Below, piece by piece: positions 57,173-64,000 of a DNA stretch of 64,000 nt. The DNA is from Podospora pseudocomata (Eukaryota > Ascomycota > Sordariomycetes > Sordariales > Podosporaceae). The stretch spans positions 2,852,001-2,916,000 of the forward strand of contig NC_085890.1 of the NCBI RefSeq assembly GCF_035222375.1. Direction: 5' to 3'. The position numbers were made by a program, and so were the translations under genes. Under the pieces are notes generated by a model. It was given only the letters and a program-made list of their open reading frames with translations. It made no database searches and was not told where the DNA came from. Positions within the stretch are counted from its first letter, which is position 1; each line of letters starts with the position of its first letter.

Positions 57173-57218
57173 TGTGACGAACCCTTGATCAGAACCTCTG
57201 AGAGGGATACTGGGTTAA
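57173..57218 (+). mobile_element. 5' LTR fragment (fossil), interrupted by another LTR
   Basis: Starts TGTGACGAACCC and carries AGAACCTCTGAGAGGGATAC, the diagnostic start of the LTR family seen at 31307 and 57812. It stops where the inverted LTR copy at 57219 begins. Confidence 0.6.
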
Positions 57219-57579
57219 AGTCACGACCTGACACTGGGAGTGGAGCGCAGGAAGCCTCGTCCAATCATTGAGAGTCAGGAACCAACCAATAAGAGATTGG
57301 TCATGGACCTGGAGGAATGATCAATAATCAGGATCACTGATCATTAAGAATGATCCATGATCAGGGGCTTGGCATGGTCTATATATACGGAGGAACTAGA
57401 TAGCTCATAGATAGTTCCGCAATATGCAATACAAATACTGTACAAGTGTTAATCAGGCATTGTGATTACATTGAGACAAGTCTATTATTGTGCACCTTTT
57501 GGCTGCACCGAACCACCCATCTAGAAGCTACTTTCAGCTGTGTATCCCTTTCAGAGGTTCTGGATAGCAGTTCGTCACA
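57219..57579 (-). mobile_element. Solo LTR fossil, inverted copy
   Basis: Reading on the minus strand it starts TGTGACGAA and holds the same ordered blocks as the other copies, including a TATATATAGACC box. It is flanked by GTTAA (left) and GTTGA (right), a probable 5-bp target duplication with one difference. It appears inserted in the LTR fragment at 57173-57218. No internal region is present. Confidence 0.65.
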
Positions 57580-57811
57580 GTTGATATCACACGTAACCAC
57601 CAACAGGCCTTGGCCACGACCAACAGCACAGTAAACTGCAAGTCCTGGACCAGTCATTGGGAAGTAAAGCGAGCAAATAAGCCGCAGGCGGCATGGGCAG
57701 ACGTATTATTGGTTCAACCTCTCGGCGGTCTGGATAGGCAGAAAAGGGAATCGTGCTAGATGCGGTTCTTTCGAGCTTGGCGCTTTCCTTTCTCTTGGTG
57801 GACTTCTTCCA

Positions 57812-58202
57812 TTGGACGAACCCCTGTACAGAACCTCTGAAAGGGATACTCGGTCGAAGGCTACTTCTGACAATTAGTTCGGTGCAGTTAAACAGTGCAT
57901 AATAAGATATCTCAATATAAACACAAGGATACCGTGAATACAAGCTGTGATTGCATACTGCGGAACTATCTACAAGCTATCTAGTTCCTCCGTATATATG
58001 GACCTTAGTCTTCTCGGATCATTGCCAAGCCTCCATAATCCTATATCCAAATCGCTGGATCATTGCAATAATCCCATAATCCATTTCCTGGATCGTTGGA
58101 TTATCTCTATAATCTAATGATCCATTCCTCATTAGTCCGTTGTTTTGATCCTCTGATTAGTCACTCACCGTCCCGAGCCCCGCAGAACTGTGGGTTGTGA
58201 CA
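57812..58202 (+). mobile_element. Solo LTR fossil, plus-strand copy
   Basis: About 390 bp, starting near GGACGAACCCC with CCTCTGAAAGGGATAC, containing ATACCGTGAATACAAG and a TATATATGGACC box, and ending GGTTGTGACA. Same family as the copies at 31307 and 57219. Divergence among copies suggests old insertions. Confidence 0.65.
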
Positions 58203-58260
58203 TTACCTCGCTAGTCAAGAAGCAGCGCCATCAACTGGTACCCGGGCTAGAATATCTAGT

Positions 58261-59368
58261 CTAGGCGAAAGCCTCCGGCTCAGCACCAGATATAGTGCGG
58301 TTGGGCGCCGTGCGGCTGCGCCGTCCTCTGAGAAGCAACGGCAGGTCCTTGACGAGATGGAATAGCGCGTCTAGGACCACCAAGCCGAACGCGCACAAAG
58401 GACCTAAGATAGCGAAGACGGTAAAGCCGTACGAAACCTGCTGGAAGGCGGCATTTTCCCTAAGCCGTTCCGTGGCGAGACCGACCTGCATCGCGGTCAG
58501 CACCAGGGCGATGAAGACGGTGGCAGTAGTTATCCAGGTGAGGTTATCGCGGAAGAAGCTACCGTAGTTGTGCCGACCGCGGAGGTAGGGGTTGAACAGT
58601 GGGAGGCTGGTTAAGCGGTGGATGATATTGATACGGGAGAGACGGAGCTCGGCACGCAGGAAGCGAGGGTGGACAACATCTAGTTCGCGCTCATACATTC
58701 GGAGGAGCTCTCTGGCCAGGATCTTCCAGTCTGCCCATTCTAGTGGCTTGTCGTCTTCCCTGTAAGGAAAGAGGTGCTTTTCGTTGGCGATATAGAAGTC
58801 GCTCTCCGACGATACGAGACAGGCGTACGTGTAGAGAAAGCCGAGGGCGACTCTCCGTGGGATTCCCCGGCACGTATCCGCCGGAGGGTCGTGGCAGGCG
58901 CAGGCATCCGGGCATTGTAGGTTGGTGCTGCAAAAAGCTGGATCGAGGAGAAAGCGTGGGACGGGCTTAATCAAGAGCTTCCCCTTGTTATCCCAGAGGA
59001 GGTGCAGATCCATCCGGTCGGTGATAGTGATCTCCCGACCTATGGCGACATGAGAGTGCAGCGGCATGGCGGGACGCTTTGCGCCGGCAAACCATAGGTG
59101 TTGCATCATATCAGCTAGGTCTCCGAGAGAAAGCTCCCTCCGTAAAAAGGTCGGTATGTCCTTCGCCGGGTTACCGACCGCGCGCCTTCCGGCGGCCTCA
59201 TGGTAGTGGTAGGTAGCCGGTAATATATCCGTAGCGGGCTTCTCTTTCTCCTTCTTCCCGAGCACCTCGGTTTCGAGCTATATACGCATATCGTCAGAGG
59301 GTATAAACGCTTGAAGGCCAGTAGGGCTGCTAACGCACCGGCCAGAGCAAGTAGTCTGGCGGAACCAT
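58261..59368 (-). CDS. Two-TM protein of a fungal accessory-region family, divergent from the NLR
   Basis: Predicted complement(join(58261..59277, 59339..59368)), 348 residues. The tiny first exon reads MVPPDYLLWP; a 61-nt intron (GTGCGT to TAG, phase 0) joins it to LETEVLGKKEKEK. Notable segments: LADMMQHLWFAGAKRPAMPL, HSHVAIGREITITDRMDLHL, KPVPRFLLDP, VALGFLYTYACLVSSESDFY, and RFLRAELRLSRINIIHRL. Two C-terminal membrane helices follow: WITTATVFIALVLTAMQVGL and YGFTVFAILGPLCAFGLVVL. The pattern (Leu-Trp-Phe-Ala-Gly, a bipartite soluble domain, AMQVGLAT before TM2) is one I associate with a widespread uncharacterised family of filamentous fungi found in variable regions. No biochemical role is known. 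It starts 650 bp from the NLR on the opposite strand, so the two may share a promoter. Confidence 0.8.
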
Positions 59369-60018
59369 GTGGAATGCGGGCGGGAGCGACGGGAGCTAGC
59401 TAGTCGTCGGGTCGGAGGGGTCGGCGCGTCTGTCTGCCTTTAGCAGCCAGACTCACGGAGGGTACTGCGCGCACGCTGTTAGCTAAACTCGCCGGCCATA
59501 ACTCCAGGGGAAGCTCAGCTCTATTACTATATCGTGCCTCCACAGTTTCCACGTCTCACGCGTTATCTTGACACAATTGGGAGCTTCTCGAGACGCGCGT
59601 TCATCACTTGTAAAGGCGATAGACAGTGTTTGATGGTCTGTCGTTTGGTTGGGCTCCGAGCAGATATCCAATTGCGTCGCGACTACTTGGGCGAGACAGC
59701 GTTGGCCGCAACCGCCATTGGCGTCTGGCCCCGCGGATCGAAATGATTGGACGTGGACGCTCCCTGGTTTCGAACGTGCTGCCCAATGCGGGTTGAGCGA
59801 GAATCGCCAACAGTTCAGCTTCTAACACCAGGCATTTGGACCTTTGTCCCCCAGAAGCGATCGGTATTAAACGCTCTTGACTTACTCCACCATACACACC
59901 GGCAACGGAGAACCTCCGTTTGGGAGCAGTCCCGCCAACATTCACCGAAGCACAGCATCCGCGGCGCGGGGTCTTGACCGTACAGGCTCCTCAGCCTACC
60001 TCTGCCTCTGCCTCGACA
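59369..60018. promoter_or_regulatory. Divergent intergenic region between the two-TM gene and the NLR
   Basis: 650 bp between two start codons on opposite strands. No other gene is supportable. An in-frame ATG at 59920 could lengthen the NLR by 33 residues, but it lies in leader-like sequence; the ATG at 60019 is preferred. Confidence 0.5.
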
Positions 60019-63000
60019 ATGATTTCCGTCAACCTCAGCCAGGGCACCTCTCTGCCCGGATGGACAACTGTCCTTTGTCTCCTGGTCGGCGCAACTGCCG
60101 CTTGTCTTTGGTTCCGTTTCCCGCTTACGCGTTCCACGCGGGCATTGTCTTCGGTGAAGCCCACTTCAGATTCCACACGGTCCGCTCGGTCAGGCGTCAG
60201 CCTCCGTCAAGTCAACCTTGACAAGAACGAGGCAAACACCGACATCGACATCATTGCCATTCATGGCCTTGACACAAAGTCGCCGGACACGTGGGTATGG
60301 GTAGACCCCAACGATCCCAACAATACCGTTAACTGGCTGGCCGACCGGCGAATGCTCCCCAGCCGAGTGGGAGCAGCTCGCATCTTCACATGCGACTGGC
60401 CTGCCGACCTACGTCAGCAGTCGTCAGTTCCCACGACGCTCCACGAGTCTGCCCAGTCTTTGCGCGACAGCATACAGCACCTAAAGGCAAATACCACAAG
60501 GCCCATTCTCTTCATCGCATCGTGTCTTGGTGGTATTATCTTGATAAAGGCTCTCGAGATTGATAATCAGCACACCAAGGACAACGCCGATTCGCCTTCT
60601 CTCACAAGGACAACACGAGGCGTCGTGTTTTTGGCTACACCTTTCCGAGGCACTGCGTTCAAAAACATGCCTGGCCTCCTATTGAAAGCCCTGGCCGCCC
60701 TGCAAGACCGAACAGTGACTGCACTGATTGATTACACACTGGGCGCGACCCCCGACCTTGACGAACTTACGAAAGGGTTTATAACGCTAACGAAGAATCA
60801 CAACTACCAAGTAGTCGTGTTCTGGGAAGCGAGGAATACCGTTCTTCTCCGGAAGTTTCATCTGGCTTGGATAGTGTCGACATGGATCTTACTGGCGTGG
60901 CTAGTAGCTCTGACATCAGCTTGGCTGCTTGATTTGTTTTCACCTTGGCTACTCGTCTTTTTCCTCCTTTGGTTACCTGTGTTCTTGTCTTGCCAACCAC
61001 AGCTGGTACGTATCAAACATTGACTAGTCTAGCTGCCCTACTAATGCCTACTAGCTGGTCAATAAGTACTCGGCAACCCTATCGGATTTTAAGACGCAGC
61101 GGCTTGATCGACCCCACGTCATGATGAACAAATTCGCCCACAGCAACTGCACAAATGAGTGCAAGAAGGACTGCACGGAGAGTGATGATTTCGGCCATGT
61201 GTCCCGCAAGATCGAGGTAATGCTCAAGATGATTCGTGAAGGAAGTCCACTCGAGCAAGCAGACGGTTGGATTCGCAAAAGACACTATACCCAGGAGAAA
61301 CTGAAGATTGAGCGACTTTCGGGCGATACGTTGTCCATGGATCGCTGCTACATCAATCTCGCCATTATCGGGGAGCCTAGAGAAAACCCAGAGAAAGGAT
61401 CGGAAACGGACGCAGCACCTCACAAATCCCCTTTTTCACTCACCGCTCGGCTGAAGGTTGAGACGCCGGAAAAGAATATTCAAGTGGAATTGTCGTCTCT
61501 CTTCGATCCGCGCAAAGACTCCGAAGGCCAAACGACAAACCCAAGAAGAATCTTAATCCATGGACGCGCCGGGGTCGGGAAGACTACCCTGTGTAAGAAG
61601 ATGGTTCATGAATTTACCCGTCGTTCTGGAGAGTTTCGAAAGTGGAACGAGTTGTTCGACCGCATACTTTGGGTGCCTCTACGGAGGCTGAAAGCATGGT
61701 CATCTCCGCTATATAACCTCGAGGGATTGTTTTGTTATGAGTATTTTGACCAACACCTAAACTATAGCATTCTTGCTAAAGAACTTTTCCGTACGGTTGA
61801 CAGTAATGGCCAAAAGACTCTGTTTATCCTTGACGGTCTTGACGAGATATCTCAACTCTTGGACGATAATCACCCGAAATCCTCTTTGCTTAAACACCTG
61901 TTAAACCAACCTAGCGTTATTATTACATCCCGACCGCACGTCTCACTCCCTAGGGGAGTCCATTCCCCAGACCTTATACTGGAAACCGTTGGGTTCTACC
62001 CGGCTCAAGTGGTCGAGTACCTTCGAGCTACATTTATTGATGCGAAAACGGTCGAAGACATTGAATCGTACTTCCAAATGCATCAGCTAGTCCAGGGTCT
62101 TGTACGAATCCCTGTTCAGCTGGATGCTCTCTGCTATACTTGGAATAGTTTCGAGGATAAAACTATTCCGGGGACTATGACCGCGATGTACAAAGCCATC
62201 GAGGAAAATCTGTGGAAGAAGGATATTGTGAGACTGGAGAAGCGAACGCAGCGTCAAATACGCGTCGTTCGCCGGCCCGAGATCAGCAACTCTGCCGAAG
62301 ATGAGGTTCAACTTCTTGAGATTCTCGCATTTACTGGCATGCATAGCGATGTTATCGACTTTGAGCCAAGACATCGCGACGCTATTTCCGAGCAGTATAA
62401 TCCCACTGGGACGAACTTCTTCCTTGATGAGATGCTCGGACACCTTTCTTTTGTACGAACCTCAGACCCCTCATCAAAGGACCGCGATCGAAATTACCAC
62501 TTCATACACCTCACCTTTCAAGAGTATTTTGCAGCACGGTATTTCATTCGACGGTGGAAAGCTAAACAACAACTCAATTGTCTGCAACTTAGCGGTGGGA
62601 ATCGTAATTATATCGAACCTGCTACTTTCCTTCAGGAGCATAAATACGATCCTCGCTACGATATCTTCTGGCGCTTTGTCGCCGGCCTGCTTGATGCTGA
62701 CGGAGAGGCACTTAGCTTCTTCCAGACGATTGAGAAGGAGCCACGCGACCTCCTGGGTCCTACGCATCAGCGCCTAGTCATGCACTGCCTAAGCGAAGTC
62801 GAACGGAAGGAGTCGAATTTCACAGGACTTCGAGCGAGGCTAGAAAACCAACTAGAACAGTGGCTGCTGTTTGAATGCGACTTTATGGGGAGTTCCATCT
62901 TAGCCCGCGAAATGGAGTGTCCAGAGCAGGTTCTGGTCAGTACATTAAAGCAAGCATCTGAAGGTGCAAGGTCGATTTTTCTGGACTCGCTATCCAGACG

Positions 63001-64000
63001 AACAGCAGTGCCATCCAGTATTATAAAGATTGCATCTTCCTGGCTGAACGACTGCGCTTCTAAACGCCTATGTATTGCTGTCTTGGGTCTCCTAAGACAT
63101 CAACGTCATGGCTTACCGCAGGAGATGCTGCAGGGCATCGCAGCAAGGCTCGAGGATCAGGACGCGGACGTGCGGCGAGCAGCAATCGAGGCGCTTCAAG
63201 GGCGAGTCGACCTTCCGGAGGAGAAACCACAGGGCATCGCAGCAATCGAGGCGCTTCACGGGCGAGCCGACTTTCCGGAGGAGATACTGCAGGGCGTCGC
63301 AGCAAGGCTCGAGGATCAGGACGCGTTTGTGCGGGGAGCAGCAATCAGGGCGCTTCAAGGGCGAGCCGACCTTCCAGAGGAGATGCTGCAGGGCATCGCA
63401 GCAAGGCTCGAGGATCAGTCCGCGTTTGTGCGGCCAGCAGCAATCAGGGCGCTTCAAGGGCGAGCCGACCTTCCGGAGGAGATGCTGCAGGGCATCGCAG
63501 CAAGGCTCGAGGATCAGGAGTTGGTCGTGCGGAGAGCAGCAATCGAGGCGCTTCAAGGGCGAGCCGACCTTCCGGAGGAGATGCTGCAGGGCTTCGCAGC
63601 AAGGCTCGGGGATCAGGACACGTACGTGCGGCGAGCAGCAATCAAGGCGCTTCAAGGGCGAGCCGACCTTCCGGAGGGGATGCTGCAGGGCATCGCAGCA
63701 AGGCTCGAGGATCAGGACGCGTACGTGCGGGGAGGAGCAATCGAGGCGCTTCAAGGGCGAGCCGACCTTCCGGAGGAGATGCTGCAGGGCATCGCAGCAA
63801 GGCTCGAGGATCAGCACGAGTACGTGTGGCTGAGAGCAATCGACGCGCTTCTAAATCAAGCAGAGTTATCGTTAAACGTCCTCAGCCCATATGTCAAATC
63901 CTTTTGCAAGGCTTTACTACGGAAGAGCTTTGAGAAGCATCTATACTGGCACGCTTCGGACCGTGGTTTTATAGGGGTTAATCTTACACATATACCTTTA
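60019..64000 (+). CDS. NLR: alpha/beta-hydrolase-like (SesB-type) - NACHT - HEAT-like repeats, partial at right edge
   Basis: Predicted join(60019..61005, 61055..>64000), at least 1311 residues; a 49-nt intron, GTACGT to TAG, phase 0. Residues 15-32 form an N-terminal hydrophobic segment. Residues about 75-270 are alpha/beta-hydrolase-like (DIDIIAIHGLDTKSPDTWVW, RPILFIASCLGGIILIKAL, GVVFLATPFRGT), the SesB-type effector of fungal NLRs. The nucleophile elbow reads ASCLGG, with Cys169 where GHSLGG has Ser. Residues about 283-324 are strongly hydrophobic. A helical linker follows (LVNKYSATL, DRPHVMMNKF). NACHT: Walker A GRAGVGKTTL (499-508), Walker B LFILDGLDE (585-593), then a winged-helix-like region and HLTFQEYFAARYF. 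From residue 1016 a 33-residue repeat array runs to about 1266. The frame is still open at the edge. Such proteins are thought to act in non-self recognition and regulated cell death. Confidence 0.9.
63113..63865 (+). repeat. 99-bp tandem coding repeat array, eight units (HEAT-like)
   Basis: Units start at 63113, 63212 (short, 60 bp), 63272, 63371, 63470, 63569, 63668 and 63767. The consensus is LPEEMLQGIAARLEDQ, then three variable residues, VR, variable, AAI, variable, ALQGRAD. Each full unit is 33 residues and forms a two-helix HEAT-like hairpin. Unit 2 lacks 13 residues in frame. Unit 8 is the most diverged (DALLNQAE) and looks like a cap. The DNA identity between middle units is very high. 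Confidence 0.93.

Noticed and set aside
59920-60018. Upstream in-frame ATG that would extend the NLR by 33 residues
   Set aside because: The extra residues are leader-like, and the start at 60019 gives an N-terminus followed directly by a hydrophobic segment; kept as an alternative only.
63070-63933. Long open frames on both strands over the repeat array (RASRPSGGDAAGHRSKARGS-type repeats)
   Set aside because: They are shadow frames of the HEAT-like repeats; the NACHT frame runs straight through and gives a sensible helical repeat.
1-64000. CRISPR arrays, rRNA genes, bacterial-style operons
   Set aside because: None seen; the sequence is eukaryotic nuclear DNA and the only array is the coding HEAT-like repeat.

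Overview
The window is nuclear DNA from a filamentous ascomycete, most likely a sordariomycete and probably Sordariales. The evidence is the short fungal introns (about 50-120 nt, GTRNGT donors, CTRAC branch points), a recognisable Sec11 and Brf1, CT-rich promoters, and the gene families HET, NACHT, Fot1/Pogo and fungal alpha/beta-hydrolase NLRs. Coordinates for spliced genes were worked out by eye from splice signals and frame, without RNA or alignment.

Left half (1 to about 30.3 kb) looks like ordinary core genome. It holds an edge fragment (1-54), a small acidic protein (3183-3987), two tandem bHLH factors with an SREBP-type tyrosine (6698-7783 and 9918-11336), a small hydrophilic protein (11718-12124, minus), a four-TM protein with a Pro/Gln-rich tail (12527-14148, minus), the signal peptidase subunit SEC11 (14872-15573, minus), a multi-pass membrane protein (16425-17578), a BTB/POZ protein (19381-20376), a DUF1349-like protein (21961-22608, minus), the RNA polymerase III factor BRF1 (23782-26289), and two unknown genes (28286-29128 and 29782-30315). 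Long gene-free promoter and UTR stretches lie between them.

Right half (about 31 to 64 kb) looks like an accessory compartment. It contains LTR fossils, two inverted Fot1/Pogo-type DNA transposons (one carrying a 128-bp MITE), gene relics including a MutS-core piece resembling MSH4, species-specific small ORFs, a secreted SGNH esterase, and an intron-bearing tRNA-Glu. Two very large genes of the non-self-recognition type stand out.

The first (32754-39601) is predicted to encode about 2113 residues. It joins a sacsin/NOV-like GHKL ATPase, a DUF3883-type segment and a C-terminal HET domain in one reading frame. The second (60019 to the right edge) is an NLR with an alpha/beta-hydrolase-like N-terminus, a hydrophobic segment, a NACHT NTPase and a near-identical 33-residue HEAT-like repeat array whose differences fall at a few fixed positions. 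It sits head to head with a two-TM protein gene (58261-59368, minus).

How they might work together: the two large genes have the sensor/NTPase/effector layout of fungal heterokaryon-incompatibility and innate-immunity proteins. The GHKL-DUF3883-HET fusion is the best candidate for an under-described system. The hypervariable repeat array is the clearest sign of recognition diversity. Function is inferred from domain motifs only.
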